Source: Ignavibacteriales bacterium
GTDB lineage: Bacteria; Bacteroidota; Ignavibacteria; Ignavibacteriales; Ignavibacteriaceae
Length of the DNA stretch: 64,000 bases
Assembly: GCA_016714125.1 (NCBI GenBank)
Contig: JADJNX010000003.1
Span: 62,001 to 126,000, forward strand
Direction: 5' to 3'
Shown: positions 30,677 to 41,257 of the stretch, in pieces
Position numbering within the stretch: the stretch's first letter is position 1
Layout of the letters: every line of letters begins with the position of its first letter
Notes under the pieces: model-generated
Told to the model about the DNA's origin: nothing
The model's database searches: none
Seen by the model: the letters and a program-made list of their open reading frames with translations, nothing else
Made by a program: the position numbers and the translations under genes

Positions 30677-32036
30677 ATGTCAATTAAATATATTGAAAAA
30701 AATGAGATCCCCTTTTTACTCAATAATCTTGGGGAAGATTTTGCATTAATTGAGAATCCGGGGTATGTCTTTCCAAATTTTGAAATTGTGCCACTCGCCA
30801 AAAAGTCTAAAAAGGTTGATAATCTTTTAGCTGTTGTGATGGATATGGATGGAACCACAACCACCACTGAAGTTTTGTGTATCCATTCACTTGAGCACAT
30901 GATTCGACAGATTACCGGCAGAATGACCAAAGACCTTTGGGCAGGGCTTGATGCTGACAAAGATTACCCTCATATTATCGGGAACAGCACCACCAAACAT
31001 GTAGAATATCTGATCAGAACCTACAGAGATGCCATCGATATAGAATCGTTAAAAAGGGCATTTATAAGGGCTGCTGTTCGAACAATCTGTTTTGGAAAAG
31101 ACCCGAGCAGAATCGATGAAGTTAAAAATAACCTGGCTTCGCTTGGATTGGGAAAACTACAATTTGCTGCTGAACTTGAATCAGTTATTGCAACGGGTTC
31201 CGGAAATTTTAGTCAGTGCCCGGCTGTACAAACACTTGTCAACAAAAATTTCCAGGATTTCAAAATTGAAACCGAAAATGATGTTGTCAGAGCCGGAATT
31301 GATATTTATTATGCAAGGTACCATGAGATACTTGCAAGAATAGCTGAGGGTGATTCAAACAAGATAATCAAAGAACTTGAACTTCCGACCGGTAAACACC
31401 TGATTGAACCAATGCCCGGAGCTCTGCTTTTATTACTCCTCTCCGGGAAACTTAAAGGTAAGGTTGAATTTCTCCGTTCATGGTTGTTGGAACATTATGA
31501 CCTCACACTTGAAATCGAAACACCTGTTGATTCTCAGCTTGGAAGTCTTCAGCAACTTGCAACCAGGTTTGAACAATCGCCTGTAAAAATTGCCGTTGTA
31601 ACTTCTTCGATCAGGTATGAAGCTGATATTGTTCTTACAGAGATTTTTAAGGTTTTTAGAGAACAAATCAAAAAAATGCCGTTAAAAGAAGCCGTTATAG
31701 AGGAATTGACTGAACAGTTTTCTGATCACAATCTCTTTTATGATGCAGTTGTTACCGCCAACAGACTCAAGTGAAATTCGATTAAAACCTCACCGCGATC
31801 TTTATTCCCTCGCACTTCACCGCCTGTCAGTTCCAACTGAGAAATTCGACGAAGTAATTGGATTTGAAGACTCCGAAAGTGGAAATCTCGCAATCAGAGC
31901 TGCAGGGGTTGGTATGGCTGTAGCTGTTCCGTTTGCTCAAACGGCAGGACACAATTTAAATTCTGCCTCCTATATTGCCAAAGGCGGGCTTCCCGAAGTA
32001 ATTTTCAAAAAACATCTTTTCCTAAATCACACCTGA
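30677..32036 (+). CDS. Large HAD-family hydrolase, beta-phosphoglucomutase-like (one frameshift)
   Basis: HAD motif I is VVMDMDGTTTTTE (residues 53-65), motif II VVTSSIRYEAD near 308, the motif III lysine lies in LKPHRDLYSLAL near 375, and motif IV GFEDSESGNLAIRAAGVG near 395. The cap between motifs I and II is unusually long (about 240 residues), giving about 452 residues in total where beta-phosphoglucomutases have about 220. The frame shifts at about 31768, where dropping one base reads VVTANDSSEIRLKPH. It is 4 bases after the phosphohexomutase and 7 before the mannosidase, so it belongs to the same operon. A sugar-phosphate phosphatase or mutase role is inference. Confidence 0.75.
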
Positions 32037-32043
32037 GATTTTT

Positions 32044-34840
32044 ATGTCAAAAATAGATGATCATATAAAAAATAAAATCTTTCATGTAATATCGAATACT
32101 CACTGGGATCGTGAATGGAGATTCCCCTTCCAACGGAACCGCCAGATGCTTGTGGATATGATCGATAAAACCATTGAAATTCTTGAGAAAAATCCCGATT
32201 ATCGGACATTCCATCTCGATTCACAGTCGATTGTTATAACCGATTATCTTGAGATAAAACCTCACATGAAGGAACGGTTTACAAAGCTGGTAAAAGATAA
32301 ACGGCTCCTCATTGGTCCCTGGTTTATTCTCCCCGAACAGTTTCAGGTGGGTGGTGAAAACCTTATCAGAAACCTCCTTATTGGACATAAAATCTGTAAA
32401 GAACATGGTGGTGTTTCTAAAATTGGCTACTCCCCTTTTTCATGGGGACAAATTTCCCAACTGCCCCAAATTTATAAAGAATTTGGAATTGAACTGATTA
32501 TGTTCTATCGCGGGATCAACTCGCTGGAGTCACCAAAAGCCGAGTTTATTTGGGAAGGTGCTGACGGTACCACCGCTCTGGCTTCCCGGTTTTCAACGAT
32601 GCCCAGATACAACTTCTATTTTTATATTTATCGTCCCGTAGTACACAATGAGACCCCTTGGGATATCGAACATCCATGGAATAAGGGTGGAGTTCTGTTT
32701 CATTTTTCTGATGAAAGACTTTATAATGAAGACTTTTTTATGGCAGAATATCCGGACAATTATTACCCTGAAAATATCAGACCTGCGGTTGAAGATGCAA
32801 TCAACAAACAAGCCGACGATTTCACAACTCCTCACGTGATTTGGATGGAGGGACACGATTCTTCCGGTCCAAATGAAAAAACTGTTAAGATAATCAAAGA
32901 TATCAGAGCCGAATTTCCCGGGATAAATGTTATCCATTCCACTCTTGAAGAGTATGCTGAAGCCCTTTCACAGACCATTGATGAAGATAAAGCTTCACAA
33001 GTTTATGGTGAAAGAAGAAGTGCTCAATATGACTTCAGAAGCGGGAATATGTATGGATATACCACAAGCGCGAGAATGTATCTAAAGCAACGAAATTTTG
33101 AAGTCGAAAACTTTTTACAGTTTTATGCGGAACCATTTAACTCTTTTGCAGGAGTTGTTGGCAAGGATATTAAAGATAAATATCTTGATATTGCATGGAA
33201 TATGCTTGTTCAAAATTCAGCTCATGACTCAATCGGTGGTTGCTCGCTGGATACCGTACATGAAGATATGATGTCGCGTTACAAACAGGTTAATGAAATC
33301 TCTACTGGTGTTTTCGAGAGAGCCTGCAAATTTTTTATAAGTAACATCGATCATTCAGGAAAACTTGAAAAATATGCCCACGCTGATTATCCGCAGTTTT
33401 TAACTTTGTTTAATCCAACGGCCTACACCCGTAATGAAACTGTTCGCCTGATGATTGATATACCTGACCAGGCAATTGCAGGGTCGATCAGATTGATAAA
33501 TGAAAAGGGCGAAAGTCAATCACTTTCCATTCTTGAATCGTATGATGTTGAACCTGTCCTCGAACAAATGACAAATCGCCCGATGTATCTTAAAACCAGA
33601 AGATATGAGGTACTTGCAACATTAACCGGTCTTGTACCACTTGGTTATACCTCATTTGCAGTGGTTCCTGATTCCTTTCCTTCCAATGGAAGTTGAGTTT
33701 ATTGCATCGGGGAAAAAGAAGAAAACCAAACTCAACAATGAATTTCTTCAGGTTACATTCAATGACAACGGCACATTTAATGTTTTCCAGAAGGAAAATG
33801 GATTTTATTACAACAACCTTGGGGCTTTTTATGACGAAGGTGAAGGTGGACATGCCTGGGTTAATAAACCATTGCCACCGTTTGTAAGTACCGATGAATC
33901 AAAAGCGCGTGTGAAGTTGATTGAAAATTCAGGTCATTCCGCAACCGTCGTAATCAGACAATATCTATCACTTCCCTCTGCTCTGAAACAGAGAAACAGC
34001 AGAAACCCTGATTTTACCATAGTTCCGGTTAAGTTGTTTGTTACCGTTCTTAAAGGTTCAAGAAGAGTTGATATGAGGGTTGAGGTTGTGAACAAGGCTG
34101 AGAGTCACAGACTAAGATTGTTATTCCCAACAGGGCTGAAGATAAAGACCCATTATGGTGAAGGACAGTTTGATGTGGTTGAAAGAAGCAATGAAAGACC
34201 TGATACATCTGACTGGGTAGAACAGCCAATGTATGACTTCCCTATGCATCAGTTTATGGCTGTATCAGATGGAAGAAACGGGGCTGCAATATTTACCAAA
34301 GGGTTAAAAGAGTATGAAGTATTACCTGATACTCATAATACAATTGCGATCACTCTGTTGAGATCATTTAATTATGTGATTACACCAAGTTCGGAAGAAA
34401 ACTATTCCTGGATGAAAGGCTCACAATGTCTTGGGAAACAGGAATTTGAACTTGCGTTTTATCCATTTAAAGGATCCTGGAGCGATGGGAATGTATATCC
34501 TGAATCGATGAAGTATAATCTTCCCGTTTCAGCAGTGATTTCCTCCAAAGCAAACGGAGAAATGCCTTCAACATTCTCGTTTTTGAAGATTGAACCTGAA
34601 AATTTAATTTTCAGTTGCTTTAAATCTGCAGAATCAGAAAATTTGAATGAATTTGTTTTGCGTGTTTATAATCCAACTGAAGACGGAATAGCAGGCAAAA
34701 TAACATTTGGGAAAACCCCAAAACAAGTTTCACGAACCACACTGGAAGAGGAAGTTATCGAGAATAAAAACCTTGCAAATCCAAATGGTAGTTGTGAAAA
34801 TTGGTGCAAAAAAATAAAAACTTACCTAATAAAGTATTAA
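32044..34840 (+). CDS. GH38 alpha-mannosidase-like protein (frameshifted)
   Basis: The retaining alpha-mannosidase fold is evident. The zinc-binding THWDREW is near residue 19, GPWFILPEQFQVGGENLIRN near 93, WMEGHDSSGPNE near 275, and the second zinc histidine in NSAHDSIGGCSLD near 395; a C-terminal beta region follows. One frameshift near 33690 joins the two parts at about residue 548. A second, compensating pair may affect the last 25 residues near 34790-34820. Total is about 932 residues. The segment GYSPFSWGQISQLPQI near residue 130 aligns with the family motif D-P-F-G-H-S but has Ser where the nucleophile and zinc ligand Asp is expected. The protein has no signal peptide, so it acts on imported glycans. 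Confidence 0.8.
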
Positions 34841-34861
34841 AGAATAAAAGTTTAATTTTAT

Positions 34862-37268
34862 ATGATAAAAAATAAATATGGATTCTTAACCGAAGATCAT
34901 AGTGAATTTGTAATTACTGATCCAAGAACCCCGCGTCCCTGGTTTAATTATATCTGGAATAACGATTATGCAGGTTTATTATCCCATACGGGTGGTGGAT
35001 TTTCATTTCTTGAGACTCCGCGCGATAACAGATTAACCAGAATGAGATATAACTGTCTCCCGTGGGATCGTCCCGCAGGTATGTTATGGTTAAGGATACA
35101 GCAAGCGGAGAATATCGCTCTTTAAGTTGGGCTCCAACAATTGACAAAAAATATGATTTTTATGAATGCCGACATGGACAGGGTTACACAACCATAAAAA
35201 CCAGGTTCTTTGGGATTGAAGGAACCTTAACATATTTTGTTCCTCGTGATGGAAATGTTGAGATTTGGCGTGTAACTCTTAAAAATCTTTCATCAGAAAA
35301 GAAGGAACTCGAAATCTATTCTTTCGCTGAACTGATGATGGGTAATGCACTAAATGACATCATTAATCAGCCAAATGACAAACATTTTACTGATATTAAA
35401 TTTGATAAAGCCCATGACACCCTTGTTGCAACAAGAAGATATTGGGTATTAAACAAAAAGTATCGGTTGAACAACCCAACCTCGACTGGAAATATGATCT
35501 GCTTTTTACTTCCACACTTCCCATTACAGGGTTTGATGGAAGTCTCGATAAATTCATCGGTAGATGGCGTTCTGAAGCCAATCCTGAGGCTATTGAGCGT
35601 GGTGAGATGTTTAACACGGAAATCACCGCAGGTGATCCTGTTGCGGCACTTCAAAACAAAATCTCGTTGGAGCCAGGTGAATCGTCTGATTTTGCAATCT
35701 TGATGGGAGTTTCTCCGAAAGATGAACAATCTCCTGAATCCAAATATCTTTCTTTGGACTGGGATTCACTTAAAAATATTGAAGTCATTGATCCGAAACT
35801 TGAGGAAGTAAAAGCCTACTGGACTAATTACTTAAACCATTTTACAATCGAAACACCCGATGAAAAATTTAATGCTTCGATGAATGTATGGAATCAGTAT
35901 CAGGCAGCGGTTACATTCGACATGGCGCGTAATTCAGGTTATTATCATGGTGGATTGCTTTTTGGTAATGGTATCCGTGACCAGTTTCAGGATATTTTGG
36001 GAATGGTTATTCCTGAGCCCGGCAGAGTTAGAGCCCGAATTACCAATGCTTTAAAATATCAGTTTAATGACGGATCAACTCTTCATAATTTTTTCAAGAT
36101 AACCGAGTGGGGCGAGAAAACAAATCATTCTGATACTCCCCTTTGGATACCTTTTGGTGTTACGGAATATCTGACTGAAACCGGTGATTTTGGTCTGCTT
36201 GATGAGGTTGTTAAATTTTACGATCAGGATGACGCAACTGTTTATGAACACACCGCAAGAGCCATCGATTTTTGTATCTCTTCAGTTAGTGAAAGAGGTC
36301 TGCCAAAAATAATGAATGGCGACTGGAATGACACTCTTGATAAAGTTGGACCACGCGGTAAAGGTGAGACAATCTGGGGTGCGTTTTTCCTTGGATTTGT
36401 GATTAAAAAAACACTTCCGCTTCTTGGATTAAGAAACGATCAGGAGAGAATTAAAAAGTGGAGTGAAGCTTTTGTTCACATGGAAAGAGTTGTTAATGAA
36501 GTTGCATGGGATGGTGAGTGGTATATCCGTGCATTTAACGACTTCCTGGAGCCACTGGGAACCTCAAAAAGTGAACAAGGCAAGATATTCATTAATTCAC
36601 AATCCTGGGCTGTAATCTCGGGTATGGCTCCTGCAGACAGAGCCCAAAAATGTGTCGATTCTGTTAAAAAACTTTTGCTGCGTCCTAACGGTATTCAAAT
36701 CTGTTTCCCCTCTTATACAAAAGTTGAAGCTAATACAGGCTTGATAAGCAGATGTGTTCCCGGTAAAAAGGAAAACGGTGCCATATTTAATCATGCCTCT
36801 TCATGGTTTGTACTTGCTTCCATTGTAGCTGGTGATATTGATTCTGCAGTAAATATCTATAAAAGTATGTTACCGGCAAATTCTGCTGAAAGAAGTGATA
36901 TTTATGAAGTGGAACCCTATGTCTTCGCTGAATATGTTACAAGTCCCGATCACCCGTCTGAAGGTCAGGCAAGCCATTCATGGTTAACAGGTACCGCAGT
37001 TTGGATGCTCAGAATTGGAATGGACAATATCGCGGGATTTAAACCCCAATTTACCGGAATGGAAATATCACCTGTACTCCCTTCTTACTGGGATTCTTTT
37101 AAAGCTTCACGAGTTTTTAGAGGATGCCGACTTGATCTGAATGTGCTTCGTCAAGTTTCAGGTGACAAAAAAGGACTCTATATTGGTGATGAAAAAGTTG
37201 AACAAAACTTTTTGTCTGAAGAGTTGATTAAAGCCAATAAAACTTTACAATTAAATTTCTTTATCTGA
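34862..37268 (+). CDS. GH94-type glycoside phosphorylase (two frameshifts)
   Basis: The protein is about 802 residues, as expected for cellobiose/chitobiose phosphorylases. Its N-terminal beta-sandwich has YGFLTEDHSEFVI and SLSWAPTIDKKYDFYECRHGQGYT. The (alpha/alpha)6 catalytic domain shows GGLLFGNGIRDQFQDILG near residue 362, IMNGDWNDTLDKVG near 485 (general acid Asp) and ASHSWLTGTAVWM near 700. Frame breaks near 35080 and 35458 are fixed by one extra base each (a G and an A). Phosphorylases of this family cleave beta-glucosides or related links with phosphate to give sugar-1-phosphate. That suits the phosphohexomutase upstream. The exact disaccharide is unknown. A strong terminator follows. 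Confidence 0.85.
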
Positions 37269-37276
37269 TTAAAACA

Positions 37277-37313
37277 AAAAGAGGCTGTCCAATAATGTGC
37301 AGCCTCTTTTTTT
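37277..37313 (+). terminator. Terminator of the glycan cluster
   Basis: AAAAGAGGCTG (37277-37287) pairs with CAGCCTCTTTT (37300-37310) around a 12-base loop and is followed by a T run to 37313. It lies 9 bases after the GH94 stop and also ends the convergent minus-strand gene region. Confidence 0.85.
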
Positions 37314-37329
37314 CAATACTATTTTTAAT

Positions 37330-37737
37330 CTATTCTCCCTTGGCTTTTTTCTCCGCAGCAACAGGATGAAAAAACATCACCACACCAAAAGCCACAGCAA
37401 ACAGGAAGTAAATTATTGTTAAAACCCACATTCCAGGCAGGTGAGGTTTGACACTTGTCATTTTTGCAAGAGCAAAAAAACCTATCAGGAAATGTGAAAA
37501 ATTCCCCATCGCCAGATGTCTTGCATAAATTCCACCCATGATTACTCCTCTGTTCATCCAGTTCATTATGGCAAACCCGAGAAAAAGCGCTGCCATTAAT
37601 TGAATAAACAGATCGGCTGCCCCATCCGAGGTTACTTTTGTATGCAGCAGGAGTTCCTGTGAAAAAAAGGAGGAGAGGAAACCAAATAATCCAAGCACAA
37701 CTGCTGTGATGGACAATAATATTTTAGTGTTAATCAT
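37330..37737 (-). CDS. Four-helix inner-membrane protein, unknown
   Basis: 135 residues with four hydrophobic spans at about 7-27, 44-62, 79-96 and 103-122 and a Lys-rich end (AAEKKAKGE). No conserved polar motif within the helices suggests a transporter. The frame is intact and begins at ATG 37737. It is 24 bases downstream of the L,D-transpeptidase-like gene on the same strand, so cotranscription is plausible. I do not recognise a family with certainty; small DUF4345-like proteins have a similar layout. Confidence 0.6.
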   Translation of the reverse strand: MINTKILLSITAVVLGLFGFLSSFFSQELLLHTKVTSDGAADLFIQLMAALFLGFAIMNWMNRGVIMGGIYARHLAMGNFSHFLIGFFALAKMTSVKPHLPGMWVLTIIYFLFAVAFGVVMFFHPVAAEKKAKGE

Positions 37738-37761
37738 TCTTTAATTTACCAACAATCCTTA

Positions 37762-38997
37762 TCATTTTAACAAATTTTGAACTTCTTCAGCCGTTACATT
37801 CTTCTCTTGACTATCCAATTCAATCAGATAAAGATAACCCTTGGGGTTACCTAATGAATTGTAAATATCGAGCAGTTTTTCCTGATTACTAAAAATCAGG
37901 TAGCCTTTGTCATCCCACTTCTCAATACCACTTAAACATCCATGAGTTGGGACATTTGGATAAAACACTTCATTTTTATAATATCTTTGGTCAACGGTTG
38001 TTCCGTGCATCACGATGTCATATCTGCCTGCTTTTCCCGCATAATATGATTCATACACAGGAGAATAATTTCTCCAACTTTCCGGGAGAAGTAAACTGTA
38101 CAAAACACTGTCAGTTAACTTTGTTGAGTTTTTATATCCGTTGTAAAATTGTTTATTCTCCCCTTCAAAAGGCATAAATAAACGAATTCTGGGTGTTGGT
38201 CCTATTAATTTTGCGGGTGAATTATATGCTCCCGTAATCGCAAAGATTCCCTGAGGTGAATTTCCATTGGTTACACAACCGGGTAAATTTGTGATAGAAC
38301 GGGCAAAATAAGGAAGGGTGAGAACCTTACCTGAGGAATCTTTAAGAAAACTGCCATCCCGTTTCCGGAATACAATCTGCCCTGAATAATTTCTACTGTT
38401 TCTTACAAACATATACATTCGAAAAACGGAACTGTCTTTTTGGAAAGTTAACAAATCTTTTACAGGTGGAACAACTCTCTCCCGCCTTTTTCAGTTTTAG
38501 TGAAAGTAAAAGAGCAGTAACAATCGGATTATCCAGTTTGTTATTAAATTTTGTTTTCGTAAGGTTTTCGAAATACTCAACTCGCGAGCTCTCAAGGCTA
38601 AGTTGACTGATTGCCATTGCAAAAAGTTTTACATCAGAGGTTTTATGGGCAAACGAAGTAACTTTATCCTTAAACTCACCACGATAAAGTGAATGAATCG
38701 CTTGAAGAATTCTTCGTTGAAGATCGGGTTCAAAAGTGGATATTGTATCAAGTAGCTCATCAAGAAAATTTTTAAATTCTTCACTTCTCGTAAGGGTAAG
38801 TTCTGAAGCCCAAAGCCCGTCTGCCATTTTCTTTACATCACCACGGTTCTCTTTTTTGACCGATTCAACTATCTTCAGTTTTAATTCGGTGTAAAACTGT
38901 CTTTCCTTGCAAGACTTGCAAAGTCAAAAAAGGTACCTGCGCTTGCAGAGTCATCAATGTGATTGAAAATAAAATCAAAATTCGGGAAAAACTTCAT
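37762..38997 (-). CDS. Exported L,D-transpeptidase-like protein (frameshifted)
   Basis: The C-terminal half (about 230 residues, open from 38454 to 37762) has the pattern RYDIVMHGTT followed by NVPTHGCLSGIEKWD. It resembles the HG...HGC active site of YkuD-type L,D-transpeptidases, with Cys as nucleophile. LPGCVTNGNSPQGIF precedes it. The N-terminal half is helical (SEEFKNFLDELLDTISTFEPDL). Before it, reading across frames from ATG 38997 gives a convincing signal peptide (ILILFSITLMTLQAQ). At least three breaks are needed, near 38990, 38970-38910 and 38455. The protein would act on peptidoglycan or a related substrate in the periplasm. The divergent N-terminal region keeps the family call tentative. 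Confidence 0.6.
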
Positions 38998-39035
38998 AAA
39001 TCTATTCTAATTCATTGATAAATATATAACTTTAA

Positions 39036-40055
39036 TTAGGTGCTTAACTTTTTTCGTGAGAGTACACTGTAGTCATCCACTGCTCTTCTGATGGTGTTTT
39101 TTAATCTTCCCAATCCTTCAATCTGCAGTTCTATGTCATCACCTTCCTTCAGCCAAACAGGTGTAAATTCCTCACCTTTTTCTTTGGCATTTAGAGCGGC
39201 AGTTCCATTCAGTTCAAGATAACAACCTGTACCAACAGTTCCTGAACCGATGATATCGCCAGGATAGAGGTCAACTCCGTATGAAGCGCGTTCGATAATT
39301 TCAGCAAATGTCCAGTCCATCTGTTTAAGATTTCCTTCAGAGATCAATCTGCCATTATGATAAGCTCTCATATCAAGATCATATTTATCACCATACGGGG
39401 TGGATATCTTTCTGTTCTCCAGTTCATCGGGAGTAACCAAAACGGGACCAATTGCAGTTGCAAAATCTTTCCCTTTTGCAGGACCTAAATTCAACAACAT
39501 CTCTTCCATCTGCAGCACCCTGGCTGAAAAATCATTCATTACCATATAACCGGCAATGTAATTGTCAGCTTCATACGATTTGATATTTCTGCCATGCCTT
39601 CCAATTACTATTGCAGCTTCCAGCTCAAAATCAAGCTTTTGCAGGTGATCAGTCTCAACAATAAGATCACCACCACCATAAATTGCATTGTGATTTGTAA
39701 AATAAAACACAGGGAATTGATCAAATTCGGGAATCATCGGCACTCCCCTGTTTCTGCGAGCAGTGGCAACATGTTGACGGAAAGCATATCCATCTCTGCA
39801 TGAAGTTGGATATGGTACAGGAGGTCCAAGTTTAAGATCATCAAGATTCATCCCTGCAGTATTTCCGGCATGGAAATTATTAACAATTGATTCGCAAATG
39901 CTAAGCGATTCAGTCCACATTTCAAGAAGTTCTTTCATTGTGGCAGGAAGTCGTTTGCCTGTTGAGGCTGAACCCTCTTCAACATCAATGACTATATCGT
40001 TAACAAGTATTCCAACTCTAAATTTTGAGTCTTTATAATAACTTACAAATTTCAA
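39036..40055 (-). CDS. Fumarylacetoacetate hydrolase family protein
   Basis: This intact 339-residue enzyme is likely the last step of tyrosine breakdown, giving fumarate and acetoacetate. The FAH fold is shown by LDFELEAAIVIG near residue 141, the metal-binding GYMVMNDFSAR, the segment LGPAKGKDFATAIGPVLVTP near 189, and PGDIIGSGTVGTGCYLELNG near 271. It is shorter than eukaryotic fumarylacetoacetase (about 420) but matches the bacterial single-domain form found with hmgA. It is the last gene of the hppD-hmgA-aminotransferase-fah row; 72 bases separate it from the aminotransferase. A related acylpyruvase activity is the alternative, but the neighbours favour fumarylacetoacetase. Confidence 0.87.
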   Translation of the reverse strand: MKFVSYYKDSKFRVGILVNDIVIDVEEGSASTGKRLPATMKELLEMWTESLSICESIVNNFHAGNTAGMNLDDLKLGPPVPYPTSCRDGYAFRQHVATARRNRGVPMIPEFDQFPVFYFTNHNAIYGGGDLIVETDHLQKLDFELEAAIVIGRHGRNIKSYEADNYIAGYMVMNDFSARVLQMEEMLLNLGPAKGKDFATAIGPVLVTPDELENRKISTPYGDKYDLDMRAYHNGRLISEGNLKQMDWTFAEIIERASYGVDLYPGDIIGSGTVGTGCYLELNGTAALNAKEKGEEFTPVWLKEGDDIELQIEGLGRLKNTIRRAVDDYSVLSRKKLST

Positions 40056-40127
40056 TTTGATTCTCTCCCGGGAAAATTCAGAATTATAAAAATCGTTTCT
40101 GATTTTCCACTTTATGGTAAAAATTAT

Positions 40128-41234
40128 TTATACTGCTACTTTTATCGATTCAAAAACTTCCTTTATCACGGAAATTGCAAATTCCGTTTCATCCATGGTA
40201 CCACTGTTAATTCTAACTCCATTTGGTACACCAAACGAACCGGTGTGTCGAAGGATGAGTCCTCTTTCAAGACACTCATTATTAAACTGAATTGCTGTGG
40301 ATTCATCGGGCAGGATTAACATCAAAAAGTTACCGACTGATTTTGTATATCGCAAACCAATTTTGTCAAATTCCTGTCGGAACAAATTGAGCGATTTCTC
40401 ATTAAGTTCGGCTGTCTCTTTGAGGAATTTTATATCATCGAGTGCAGCCATCGCTCCACTTGAGCAAGCATGTTGGGTTCAAACGGAAGTTTAACTTTGT
40501 AAAGAGCCTGAATAAGATTACTCTCACCAAATCCGACGCCAAGCCTCAATCCTGCGAGACCATAATCCTTGGAAAATGTTCTGAGAACCATCAGATTATC
40601 TTTTTCATACTTGAGACCGTCGGGATAATCTTCAAATTTTCTCGCATAAAGAGTATATGCTTCATCAAGAACAATCAGGATATGGTCCGGTACTTTACCA
40701 AGAAAATCTTCAAATTGGAATTTTGTGAACATCGTCCCAGTGGGATTATTTGGATTCGCAAGATAGATAATCTTTTGTTTTTCTCTGTGATGGCTGCAAA
40801 ATTGCATTCAGATCGTAAGTATAATCATCCAAAATTGTTTTAACACATTTGATGTTATACTTGTCGGCGTTTACATACCATCCAATAAAAGTACCCTGTG
40901 AAGTAATAACCTCATCTCCGGGCTCGCAAACACCGTAAATTATGTACTGGAGAAGTGCATCCGACCCGCTTGCAGTGATTATTCTCTCTTGAGGTACCTC
41001 ATAATATTGAGATAATTTTTTAACCAGTAGAAAACTCTTGGGATCGGTGTATCTGTTTAATTCTGTAAGATTGTTTTTCACTGCCTCAACTGCCATCGGT
41101 GATGGTCCCAAAGGATTCTCATTTGAAGCAAGTTTTACGATTTTAGTGAGTCCCTTTTCCCTTGCAAGTTCCTCAATCTGTTTACCTGCTTTGTAAGGGA
41201 TAAGGTTTTCAATATGTTTTGGTAATTTAATCAT
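40128..41234 (-). CDS. PLP aminotransferase, HisC-like, in tyrosine cluster (frameshifted)
   Basis: This is a class I/II fold-type I aminotransferase of about 369 residues. LASNENPLGPSP is near residue 35, ASGSDALLQYIIYGV near 87, YLANPNNPTGTMF near 155, DEAYTLYA near 190, and the PLP lysine in RTFSKDYGLAGLRLGVG near 225. By sequence it looks like histidinol-phosphate aminotransferase. Its place between hmgA and fah indicates use as an aromatic aminotransferase (tyrosine or phenylalanine to the phenylpyruvates), which HisC-type enzymes can do. Breaks lie near 40790 (A run) and near 40455 (one G missing in QVGAMAALDD). A strong ribosome-binding site (GGAGGGAG) precedes ATG 41234. Confidence 0.82.
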
Positions 41235-41257
41235 GGTGTTTCTCCCTCCGGTCGGAA

